This document shows, piece after piece, positions 16,612 through 23,186 of a stretch of DNA of 64,000 bases (its first letter is position 1; each line of letters begins with the position of its first letter). Position numbers and translations under genes: made by a program. The notes below the pieces were generated by a model that searched no databases, was not told where the DNA came from, and saw only the letters and a program-made list of their open reading frames with translations. Location: contig JBDLJC010000017.1 of the NCBI GenBank assembly GCA_039714535.1, positions 7,296 through 71,295 of the forward strand, in the 5' to 3' direction. The stretch is from JAGXFP01 sp039714535. Its GTDB lineage: Bacteria > Desulfobacterota > Desulfobulbia > Desulfobulbales > JAGXFP01.

Positions 16612-17203
16612 GCTTTTGTGATGTTGTGCCAGTCTTATTGTGTCTATATATTCCAAAAATAAAAAATAGTGCTGCTGAAAGAGCTCCTGTCAAATGACTC
16701 AGGGGAGCAATGACGAATGTATTTTCCCACGAAAAAGGCAGGGCAGAAGAACCGTAGATAAACTCCAGGCTTATCTTTAATAAAATTAAAAAGATCAGAA
16801 GAAAACAGGTTGTTCGCCAGGGTTGTGACTCAATAATGCCCCAGAAGGCAAAATATAAGATAGATCCGCAAGCCAGACCGGACAAACCGCCGTAGAGAGT
16901 CATATTCGGCTTAAAAAGGAACAGGACAAAACTTATCGTGAGAGCAGTGGAAAATAAAAGAGATTTAAAATATGGATAACCTCTGTTCTCTATAATTACA
17001 CCCGCTACTCCAAACGCCAACAGGTTATAAGTCAAGTGGAGGAGGTCAAAATGAACAAAATGACAGGAAATCATCCGCCAAACTTCTCCGCTGGTCATAG
17101 CACTTCTGGAATAAATCATCGCAGAGGATAAGTCCGGGAAGATCGCAGCAGCAACACTTAATGATAAAACACCTATTGTTGTCTTTGGTAAACGCTTCAT
17201 CAA
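16580..17203 (-). CDS. rrtA: Rhombosortase (rhomboid-family GlyGly-CTERM processing protease)
   Basis: A 207-residue polytopic protein of the rhomboid superfamily. Motifs are SCHFVHFDLLHLTYNLLAFG (His51, His56 and Asn60 region), the nucleophile Ser108 in YGGLSGLACG, and catalytic His170 in LSHLTGALS. This HxxH-x-N / GLSG / HLxGA set and the short length fit rhombosortase rather than GlpG-type rhomboids. Rhombosortases recognise a C-terminal Gly-rich-TM-basic tail. The ATG overlaps by four bases the stop of a lipoprotein that carries such a tail, so this is a matched enzyme and substrate pair. The gene lies in an integron-cassette-like block. Confidence 0.82.
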   Translation of the reverse strand: MMKRLPKTTIGVLSLSVAAAIFPDLSSAMIYSRSAMTSGEVWRMISCHFVHFDLLHLTYNLLAFGVAGVIIENRGYPYFKSLLFSTALTISFVLFLFKPNMTLYGGLSGLACGSILYFAFWGIIESQPWRTTCFLLIFLILLKISLEFIYGSSALPFSWENTFVIAPLSHLTGALSAALFFIFGIYRHNKTGTTSQKPLQVEPNHAV

Positions 17204-18045
17204 GCGGTCTTATCTGTCTTTTTCCATATCCAGTATCCACCTAATAACAGGCTCATAACGATTATGATCGAGGCGTCAAGACTGCCTCCACCTGCATAAC
17301 CGGGACTATGAACTATCTGGTAATCTTTGGGTGCTTCCGTAACTTTTTCCTTGAACATTTCGAGCTGTAGGTCCAGGTTTGTGACGAGTTCCTTACTGGC
17401 CTCAATAAAACCTTTTTCGCTGTCCAAACGTTTCTGTTCGGCAAGATTAACAGGAGTGGCATTGCTTTTTATTCGACTGATTCCAGGAGCTCGGAAAAGC
17501 ATTTTCTTGCTTTGGATATCATATACAGCAGCATCCATCATGGTGTGGGTGTCGTTTTTCTCCCCGGGTACAATATATGCGCCTACCAGTGTCCAATAGG
17601 TTATGGAGGCTAGTCCCTCATCGGTAAACTGTGATTGATCGAATGAGAGCAGGGCAATAACATCTATGCCATACATGGTTTTAATCTGGTTTAAATTGGC
17701 AAAACTCCCTTTGGGGGACAGGTATGCTGACGGTATCAATTCAATTGATTTGATGAATTCATGTTTTTTGAAATGGTCACTGACATTTTTCATCAGGTCC
17801 ATTTTGTTTCTTTCAGTTAAGTTTCGATTACGCCGTCTGCTTTCCGGTACAAATGCCACCCCTACTTTCAATGGGAGAGTGAGTCTTGGAATTGATGGTG
17901 TTTCAATCACGCCCTCTTTGTCAGGGTAAAGATAATCGACAACACTGCTACTGGTATGCCTCGTCTTGAAAGCACAACTGGTAAAAATGATCAATAAACT
18001 CAAAGTTATCAATATCAAGCTAATTGGCTTTCTCTCAAATTTCAT
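17200..18045 (-). CDS. Rhombotarget lipoprotein with GlyGly-CTERM-like C-terminal tail
   Basis: A 281-residue lipoprotein: signal peptide with lipobox IIFTSC (Cys24) and a mostly soluble domain (about 30-245). The tail begins GGGS (252-255), then one hydrophobic helix (about 258-274), then KKTDK. That tripartite end is the sorting signal cleaved by rhombosortase. It is encoded immediately upstream of a rhombosortase with overlapping stop and start codons, as in the rhombotarget lipoprotein family (TIGR04179, from memory). Lipid at one end and a cleavable anchor at the other imply release of the C-terminus after export. The function of the soluble domain is unknown. Confidence 0.82.
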   Translation of the reverse strand: MKFERKPISLILITLSLLIIFTSCAFKTRHTSSSVVDYLYPDKEGVIETPSIPRLTLPLKVGVAFVPESRRRNRNLTERNKMDLMKNVSDHFKKHEFIKSIELIPSAYLSPKGSFANLNQIKTMYGIDVIALLSFDQSQFTDEGLASITYWTLVGAYIVPGEKNDTHTMMDAAVYDIQSKKMLFRAPGISRIKSNATPVNLAEQKRLDSEKGFIEASKELVTNLDLQLEMFKEKVTEAPKDYQIVHSPGYAGGGSLDASIIIVMSLLLGGYWIWKKTDKTA

Positions 18046-18067
18046 AATCCACCCCTAATTTAATTTG

Positions 18068-18157
18068 CTCTAACGACCATAATTACTTGCCGACCACGGA
18101 ACCCACTCCCATAAGGCCGCACCGCTTCTTGCGGCCAAGTGAATTTACTGATTGTAC
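18068..18157 (-). other. attC-like site 2 (90 bp, degenerate)
   Basis: On the minus strand: R''-like GTACAAT (18157-18151), five of seven matches to GTATAAC, the complement of this cassette's first bases (GTTATAC). Then TAAATTCACTTGGCCG pairs with CGGCAAGTAATTA, leaving unpaired bulged bases on one side as in real attC sites. It ends with R' GTTAGAG (18074-18068). A GGCCGCA...TGCGGCC hairpin (18115-18136) lies in the loop. It falls between the lipoprotein and the gene at 18241. Confidence 0.45.
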
Positions 18158-18177
18158 ATTTTCCTTAAATATTGTTC

Positions 18178-18206
18178 TTGTTTTTCAACATCAAATGATG
18201 TATGTA
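18178..18206 (+). promoter_or_regulatory. Promoter with internal palindromic operator for the XRE/ImmA operon
   Basis: TTGTTT (18178-18183), 17 bases, TATGTA (18201-18206) is a fair sigma70 promoter. Within the spacer and reaching the -10 box lies ACATCA-AA-TGATGT (18188-18201), a perfect inverted repeat. An XRE-type DNA-binding protein encoded downstream would be the natural ligand, giving autorepression by blocking RNA polymerase. Confidence 0.45.
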
Positions 18207-18240
18207 AACAGGAACACCAAAATCTTAGGAGATTAATTTT

Positions 18241-18894
18241 ATGCAAAATACCATATTGCAACCTAACACACCAGGACAGAAAAACGCATTAGAATCACTC
18301 GATTTAACACAGGAAATGTTTAAGGAGATAGGCCAAAGGATTTTATTGGCTCATAGTCAGGCAACAGCGAATGATGCAACCATGGCTCCTGGCATGTATG
18401 CATATTTAGCAGCTGTTAGGGGGGTACGAGACGTATTGCACGGAAATGGCTGGAAGGCTTCAAGGCAGGCTAATATTGAATTGGCTACAAACGCTCAGCA
18501 GAAAATTAGTATTTTGGTATCGAGTGGTAATAAATATATTGGGAGAGAAGAGGGTGACCCAGGAAATAAGAACCCAAAAGGTAGGCAAACCCAAAAAATA
18601 ATTTTTGAAAATTTTAGACAGCTTTCGTTATTTCCTGAGCTTGAAGGCAAAGAACATCGTGATGGTGAAAATGCGTCAACCTGGTTTTTGTTCTACCGTT
18701 TGGATCTGAAAAGAGCTGAAATGCGGATGGAACTTTCTCTGCCTACGCAGTTTGACTTTTATGAATTGAAAGTCAGTGGTTGGATGCAAAGAATTATTTT
18801 GGATTCCATTGAATTTGATAGTGTTTCAATTGAGATAGAGCCTGATTTTGCTCCTGAGGTTGAATTTGATATTAGGCGTAAAGCGAATGATTAA
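18241..18894 (+). CDS. Hypothetical protein, partner of XRE/ImmA-IrrE protein
   Basis: A 217-residue soluble protein not recognised as any family. No signal peptide or TM helix is visible. The N-terminal third is helical (LTQEMFKEIGQRILLAHSQA). The middle is basic and Gly/Asn-rich (GDPGNKNPKGRQTQKI). The C-terminal part is strand-rich with acidic ends (FDSVSIEIEPDFAPEVEFDI). ATG 18241 has TAGGAG upstream. It overlaps the XRE/ImmA-IrrE gene by eight bases, the arrangement of toxin-antitoxin or defence pairs in which the peptidase partner regulates or cleaves. AT-rich unlike the flanking core genes. It sits on the opposite strand from the other cassettes. Confidence 0.7.
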   Translation: MQNTILQPNTPGQKNALESLDLTQEMFKEIGQRILLAHSQATANDATMAPGMYAYLAAVRGVRDVLHGNGWKASRQANIELATNAQQKISILVSSGNKYIGREEGDPGNKNPKGRQTQKIIFENFRQLSLFPELEGKEHRDGENASTWFLFYRLDLKRAEMRMELSLPTQFDFYELKVSGWMQRIILDSIEFDSVSIEIEPDFAPEVEFDIRRKAND

Positions 18895-19993
18895 TAAAAG
18901 CAGCTTTAACCACCGTCGGCTCAAATTTGCGAGAAAGAGACGTGGGGTTACCATTAAAGATATTAGCGGTAAGATTGATATAACAACCAGGGCCTATTCA
19001 AATTATGAAAATGGGCAAAGAGTACCGCCGAAAAACACATTAGAATTATTGTCCAGTATATTGGATTTCCCTACTCAATTTTTTTACCTTGATGACCCAA
19101 TACCATTAGACACTTCCTGCGTTAGCTTTCGCTCTCTAGCCAGAATGTCTGCAAAAGTACGCGATCAAGCATTGCATGCTGGGCAAATTGCATTGGAATT
19201 TTCAAAATGGCTTGATAGTCAATTTGATTTGCCGATGTCTGACTTACCTGATTTGCGAAATTATGAGCCAGAAGCAGCAGCTGAAACATTAAGGAGTGAG
19301 TGGGTGATCGGAGAGCTCCCTATTAAGAATATTATTCACCTGCTAGAGGCCAAAGGTGTTCGAGTCTTTTCTTTAGATGAAGAAACACAGGATATGGATG
19401 CATATTCTTTTTGGCAGGATAGCGTACCATTTATTTTTTCAAATACCAGGAAAACTGTAGAGCGCAGCAGGTTTGATGCAGCTCATGAGCTAGGTCATTT
19501 GATACTACATAAGCATGGTGATGCTAGTGGGAAAGAAGTTGAAGCCGAAGCGAACCGTTTTGCTTCCGCATTTTTAATGCCACAAGGAAGTGTTGTTTCA
19601 CGCTCTACAAAATTTACTACATTAAATTGGCTTATTTCAGCTAAGACATTTTGGCGTGTTTCAGCTGCGGCGCTAGTTAGAAGATTAAGCGATTTAAAGA
19701 TAATTACTGAATGGCAATATCGGACATTAAGTATTGAACTCTCGAAGAGAGGTTATATGAAGAAGGAGCCTAATGCCATTAAAGAAAGAGAGTTGTCTAA
19801 ATTACTCCCAATGGTTTTTCAAACTTTGCGCCAAGATAAAATAAGTAAAAATGATATTGCAAGTGATCTTGGTGTTTATGCAGTTGAAATTGATAAATTG
19901 TTGTTCAATTTAACGCTAACTCAAATGAATGGCGGTGGAGCAAGTTCTTTAAGAACAAAAAAGGATCGGTCACATCTTAAGGTTGTTAAATGA
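18887..19993 (+). CDS. XRE-family HTH regulator fused to ImmA/IrrE zinc metallopeptidase
   Basis: A 368-residue two-domain protein. Residues about 8-65 form an XRE helix-turn-helix (RLKFARKRRGVTIKDISGKI with YSNYENGQRVP). Residues about 190-235 form the ImmA/IrrE (COG2856) zincin: DAAHELGHLILH with His200, Glu201 and His204, then EAEANRFASAFLMP supplying the third ligand. Relatives cut phage or mobile-element repressors, or respond to stress. ATG 18887 is chosen; an earlier in-frame start (18848) would overlap the upstream gene deeply. The C-terminal third is helical and may bind DNA or the partner. It ends eight bases before attC-like site 1. Confidence 0.88.
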   Translation: MINKSSFNHRRLKFARKRRGVTIKDISGKIDITTRAYSNYENGQRVPPKNTLELLSSILDFPTQFFYLDDPIPLDTSCVSFRSLARMSAKVRDQALHAGQIALEFSKWLDSQFDLPMSDLPDLRNYEPEAAAETLRSEWVIGELPIKNIIHLLEAKGVRVFSLDEETQDMDAYSFWQDSVPFIFSNTRKTVERSRFDAAHELGHLILHKHGDASGKEVEAEANRFASAFLMPQGSVVSRSTKFTTLNWLISAKTFWRVSAAALVRRLSDLKIITEWQYRTLSIELSKRGYMKKEPNAIKERELSKLLPMVFQTLRQDKISKNDIASDLGVYAVEIDKLLFNLTLTQMNGGGASSLRTKKDRSHLKVVK

Positions 19994-20000
19994 TTTTTAT

Positions 20001-20091
20001 GTATAACGTCTAGCGTAACCTGATCGCGCCAATGAACCTTGTCGCGTAGAACTGCCACCGTTCACACGGTCAGGCTACGCTTTTGTTAAAT
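20001..20091 (-). other. attC-like site 1 (91 bp)
   Basis: On the minus strand the order is R'' ATTTAAC (20091-20085, fits RYYYAAC exactly) and a 4-base spacer. The stem side AGCGTAGCCTGA (20081-20070) pairs over 12 positions with TCAGGTTACGCT (20023-20012), one mismatch, around a folded loop of about 46 bases. A 4-base spacer and R' GTTATAC (20007-20001) follow. R'' begins inside the stop codon of the cassette gene, as is common. R'' is the exact complement of GTTAAAT found at the start of the same cassette (20922-20916). Confidence 0.6.
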
Positions 20092-20897
20092 TATTCAAAG
20101 AAAGAATCCTGGGTAAGTCGCCATTCATTGTTTGCCCATAATGACGTATCATCAATAGATTTTACTTCAGATTCACCAAGTTGTACCCCCCAATCATTTC
20201 CGATATTTATTGCTTCTTCTTTCACGGATAAAAACATTTTCGTCGTACCATTTATAACCCATGATTTGTATGCTTTCTCGGAGTCAGGATGCCACAGTGT
20301 TACTTTAAATGGGTATAATGAGGTGTTTTTAACAAAAATTTTGCCGACTCTACCGTCAAACTGCTTAGGCATATAAGATGTTTTTGGTGTTAAAATTAAA
20401 TCATTTGCTGCTTTTGATCTTTTTTCCACAAAACTCTCGGCATGAAGCAATAAGGTAATGCTTGCATCCTTTAATTCATTTGATCGTAACCAAGTTTTCA
20501 GTTTTGTTTCATTAGAGGTGTTTACAATGTTGTTAGGTTTCCAATACTCTCTCAATAAATTTGAAATAGCTATATCAGTTTGAGCTTTGGTAGTCGTTAG
20601 CTCATTTTTCACTAGTTCGGTTTGAGCCTTAGTACTCGATAACTCATTTTTTACTATTTCGGTTTGCTCATTAGCTATTTCTACGTTGTGGAAATTTGAT
20701 GATGCTACACCCAAACATAACACAATGAGTTCTATTACAAGCGATTTGAACAGCAAATTCTTATAACGCTCATCTATGTGCACTAAATATCTTGGTGGGT
20801 TTCCATGACCAAATATTGAGAGCAGGGTCATAATAGTAGTCACAACGAAAGCAAGAACAACGGTTATACCAATTATGTTTATAAGGATTGGTTGCAT
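20091..20897 (-). CDS. Membrane protein with two TM helices and repeated coiled coil, function unknown
   Basis: A 268-residue protein. Two TM helices (about 5-28 and 48-68) flank a short loop. A heptad-rich segment (about 75-115) follows in which TE-VKNELSSTKAQ-type units repeat three times (TEIVKNELSSTKAQ, TELVKNELTTTKAQ, TDIAISNLL). The C-terminal half is a soluble domain with several Trp residues. No catalytic motif is recognised. It is the first cassette-like block next to the integrase remnant, is oriented as a cassette gene should be, and ends directly in attC-like site 1. Confidence 0.65.
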   Translation of the reverse strand: MQPILINIIGITVVLAFVVTTIMTLLSIFGHGNPPRYLVHIDERYKNLLFKSLVIELIVLCLGVASSNFHNVEIANEQTEIVKNELSSTKAQTELVKNELTTTKAQTDIAISNLLREYWKPNNIVNTSNETKLKTWLRSNELKDASITLLLHAESFVEKRSKAANDLILTPKTSYMPKQFDGRVGKIFVKNTSLYPFKVTLWHPDSEKAYKSWVINGTTKMFLSVKEEAINIGNDWGVQLGESEVKSIDDTSLWANNEWRLTQDSFFE

Positions 20898-21037
20898 TGG
20901 GCGCTCTTATTTTAAATTTAACTATTGATTAGCAGGCACATTTGCCTCGATAAGTTGATATTGAAGGTGCCTTTGGGCATTATTGCTCCTTGTGTGATAT
21001 TAGACCTGTGACTTCAAATATATGGCAGGGCGGGAGA

Positions 21038-21136
21038 ATGTCAATGCAAAAGAATCTTAGGCTTTTGGATGAGGTGCGGAACGGAATTAGATTGCTTCAC
21101 TACTCAATTCGCACCGAGCCTGTTGTTGTGATTTGA
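21038..21136 (+). pseudogene. N-terminal remnant of an integron integrase (IntI-like tyrosine recombinase)
   Basis: ATG 21038, preceded by GGGCGGGAGA, reads 32 codons before TGA at 21134. The segment LRLLDEVRNGIRLLHYSIRT followed by E matches the conserved start of the SAM-like N-terminal domain in integron integrases (pattern LLDQVRxxIRxxHYSxRTE). After RTE the similarity stops, and no frame recovers the expected aYvxWIkrfI continuation. The rest of the gene, including all catalytic residues, is gone; the leader repeat begins about 30 bases later. It is too short for routine gene callers. The recognition is from memory of the family, not from an alignment. Confidence 0.7.
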
Positions 21137-21164
21137 TAAATAAAAATAGCTCAAGTCCGCTCTT

Positions 21165-21254
21165 GGCTATTGTTATCTAAGTCATCGTACCAGGTGTTTT
21201 CCCCTCCTCTTTAAGTCCCTCTAGTCCATGCCAAAGGATGAAATTGTAGATTAA
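21165..21254 (+). repeat. Intergenic repeat copy A, upstream of the octaheme cytochrome gene
   Basis: About three quarters identical by hand alignment to 22890-22980. Shared blocks include TCATCGT, CCAGGTG, GTCCCTCT and AGATTAA in the same order. Each copy is followed by a small CCGG-stem hairpin (here 21266-21284). A later short match GGATAACCGGTTG (21469-21481) resembles 23146-23158. Confidence 0.65.
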
Positions 21255-21391
21255 GTGAGAAGCTGCTCCGGATAAACGCCGGAGTTCTCCTTTGATTCCA
21301 TAATCTCTTTGTTTTCCAGCTTGATTTTATTCGAGGATGGTACCTCTGGAGTTTTCCCTCAGACTTTGAGAGGGAACAAAATTAGTCCTGT

Positions 21392-21405
21392 TTGACTTAA
21401 GTCAA
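21392..21405. promoter_or_regulatory. FNR/CRP-family palindrome upstream of octaheme cytochrome
   Basis: TTGACTTAAGTCAA is a perfect 14-bp palindrome of the form TTGAC-N4-GTCAA, the half-site geometry of FNR/DNR/HcpR-type regulators that sense anaerobiosis or nitrogen oxides. A possible -10 element CATTCT (21424-21429) lies at a distance that would place the box near -40, the usual activator position. The gene starts at 21545. Confidence 0.6.
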
Positions 21406-21544
21406 GGTCGAGTGAAGGCCCTTCATTCTAGGATGTCTGGAATCATTGGGAGGGACCAGTTCCTTTTTGGATAACCGGTTGCGTCGGGATCGATTTCACC
21501 CGGTGGAAATATTAACTTCAAGAGAAGGGTAGAGGGAGAAAGAA

Positions 21545-22774
21545 ATGAGAATGAAAAGGTTCGTGTTGCTGGCAAGTTGTCTAACCGCATTTATGCTGGC
21601 CGCCCCCGGTGGCTTGTTTGCTGCCGAGAGTAAATGTATAAGCTGTCATAAAGAGATTACCCCGGGTATCGTTAAGGACTTTCTGTCCGGCGAGATGGGT
21701 AAGTCCGGTAGTGTTGATTGTGCCACCTGCCACGGTTCAGACCACACCGGTGCGGCTGATGTCGACAAGGTGAAATTGCCCACCGAGAAAACCTGCCAGG
21801 AGTGCCATGAAGAGCAGCATGATCAATACATGTCCGGTAAACATATGGCGGCCTGGATTGCCATGGATGCCATGCCGAAAACCGGCCTTCAGCCCCATGC
21901 CTATATCCAGGGCATGAAAGGCTGCGGCGGTTGTCACAAGATCGGTGTCCGTGATGAAGCGACCAAAGCCGCTTCCCGTTACGGTTCCCCTTGTGATTCC
22001 TGCCATACCCGGCATAAATTCTCCAAAGCCGAAGCCAAGAAACCGGAAGCCTGTCGAACCTGTCATATGGGTTTTGACCATCCCCAATGGGAGATGTGGT
22101 CCGGCTCTAAACATGGTGTAATCTACCAGACCGAAGGCGATACCGGTCGGGCTCCCACCTGTCAGACCTGTCATATGGAAGACGGTAACCACCGGGTTAT
22201 GACCTCCTGGGGCTTTTTGGCCGTAAGACTGCCCGAGGATGATGCGGAGTGGATGGGTTATCGGGCCACTATCCTTAAAGGGTTGCATGTCCTTGATCCC
22301 CAGGGCGCGCCGACTGCACGCCTGGAAGTTGTCAAGGCCGGCATGGTTGCCCGTCTGAGCAAGGAAGAATGGCAGGCGGAGCGGGATCGGATGGTTAACG
22401 TTTGCACCAAGTGTCACAGCAAAAAATACGCCGAGACCAATCTCGGTAATGCCGACCAGATGATCAAGGAAGCCGACAAATTGATGGCCGAGGCCATTGA
22501 AATAGTGGCCGACCTCTACACCAGGGGGATCATCAAACCGGAAGAGGGCAAGGCTGCCTATCCGGATCTGTTGACCTTCTATGATGCGATTACCCCGGTT
22601 GAGCAGACGCTCTACGTCATGTTCCTTGAGCATCGGATGCGGGCCTTCCAGGGTGCTTTCCACATGAACCCGGATTATACCACCTGGTACGGCCTGGCGG
22701 AGATGAAGAAAGATCTGGTTGAGATCAAGCATGAGGCCGAAAGAATGATCACCGAGTCAACTCGGAAAAAATAA
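21545..22774 (+). CDS. Octaheme c-type cytochrome, hydroxylamine oxidoreductase (HAO)-like
   Basis: A 409-residue periplasmic cytochrome with a signal peptide (about 1-27) and eight CxxCH haem sites at 31, 59, 84, 127, 150, 170, 206 and 287. The stretch CRTCHMGFDHPQWEMWSGSK and the spacing fit the HAO/octaheme family, but the protein is much shorter than Nitrosomonas HAO (over 500). Family members oxidise hydroxylamine or, in anaerobes, reduce hydroxylamine or nitrite. Which applies depends on the haem-crosslinking Tyr, to be sought by aligning the C-terminus around HMNPDYTTWYG. No electron-transfer partner gene is adjacent. A strong terminator follows. Confidence 0.88.
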   Translation: MRMKRFVLLASCLTAFMLAAPGGLFAAESKCISCHKEITPGIVKDFLSGEMGKSGSVDCATCHGSDHTGAADVDKVKLPTEKTCQECHEEQHDQYMSGKHMAAWIAMDAMPKTGLQPHAYIQGMKGCGGCHKIGVRDEATKAASRYGSPCDSCHTRHKFSKAEAKKPEACRTCHMGFDHPQWEMWSGSKHGVIYQTEGDTGRAPTCQTCHMEDGNHRVMTSWGFLAVRLPEDDAEWMGYRATILKGLHVLDPQGAPTARLEVVKAGMVARLSKEEWQAERDRMVNVCTKCHSKKYAETNLGNADQMIKEADKLMAEAIEIVADLYTRGIIKPEEGKAAYPDLLTFYDAITPVEQTLYVMFLEHRMRAFQGAFHMNPDYTTWYGLAEMKKDLVEIKHEAERMITESTRKK

Positions 22775-22804
22775 GACGGTTAACTAAATAATAGTTAAAT
22801 GCTA

Positions 22805-22838
22805 CGGGCGCTTCCTTGCGAGGAAGCGCCCGTTTTTT
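22805..22838 (+). terminator. Strong rho-independent terminator after the octaheme cytochrome
   Basis: A perfect 12-bp GC-rich stem (22805-22816 with 22821-22832, loop TGCG) is followed by TTTTTT. It isolates the cytochrome gene as a single-gene transcript. Confidence 0.93.
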
Positions 22839-22889
22839 TCGATCTAATCGAGGTTGTTGGCGATTAACAACCGGGCAGCCATCCTCGTC

Positions 22890-22980
22890 GGCTTTGTTGT
22901 CAATAAATCATCGTTGCCAGGTGGTTCCCTTTCCCTTTTGCGTCCCTCTCGTGCATTTTAAAGATGATATTGCAGATTAA
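22890..22980 (+). repeat. Intergenic repeat copy B, in the ileS upstream region
   Basis: Diverged copy of 21165-21254 lying about 210 bases before the ileS start. It is also followed by a small hairpin (CCGG 23006-23009 with CCGG 23017-23020). The 412-base gap 22775-23186 otherwise holds the cytochrome terminator and the short match CGATAACCAGTTG (23146-23158). No ORF is seen in it. Confidence 0.65.
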
Positions 22981-23186
22981 ATAAAAACCAACCCTGTATA
23001 AAAGACCGGATTACAGCCGGATTGCCGCATTTTAGTATTGCATCTTGTAGTCGAGCTGTTATTTTACCCGGACATTTACGACCATACCCTAATAAACGGG
23101 TCGTTTCCCTGGTGTACCCAGAGGAAATATGGCCGGTTTTTTTACCGATAACCAGTTGGAACCACAAGTAAAACAGGAGACAGTCC

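Larger units (their letters stand above)
16203..21136 (-). mobile_element. Decayed integron: integrase remnant plus four cassette-like blocks
   Basis: The sequence shows an N-terminal integrase fragment (21038-21136, plus strand). To its left, read on the minus strand, three structured attC-like sites lie at 20001-20091, 18068-18157 and 16552-16611. Each separates gene blocks. The first block starts at GTTAAAT (20922-20916) and its attC opens with the exact complement ATTTAAC, as expected when a circular cassette inserts. Orientation is right: cassettes run away from the integrase gene. The segment is visibly richer in A and T than its flanks. The left boundary (GTTATGC, 16209-16203 on the minus strand) is the weakest part of the model. 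Confidence 0.6.
20898..21544. other. 647-base intergenic region: attI side, integrase remnant, leader repeat, FNR box
   Basis: From left to right it holds the cassette junction GTTAAAT (minus strand, 20922-20916), the integrase N-terminal remnant (21038-21136), repeat copy A (21165-21254) with a following CTCCGG/CCGGAG hairpin (21266-21284), and the palindrome TTGACTTAAGTCAA (21392-21405). It ends with the ribosome-binding region of the octaheme cytochrome gene. Confidence 0.6.

Noticed and set aside
21737..22732. A 331-residue minus-strand ORF opposite the octaheme cytochrome.
   Set aside because: It is a GC-skew shadow of the haem-protein coding frame; composition is His/Gly/Thr-rich and no domain or ribosome-binding site is seen.
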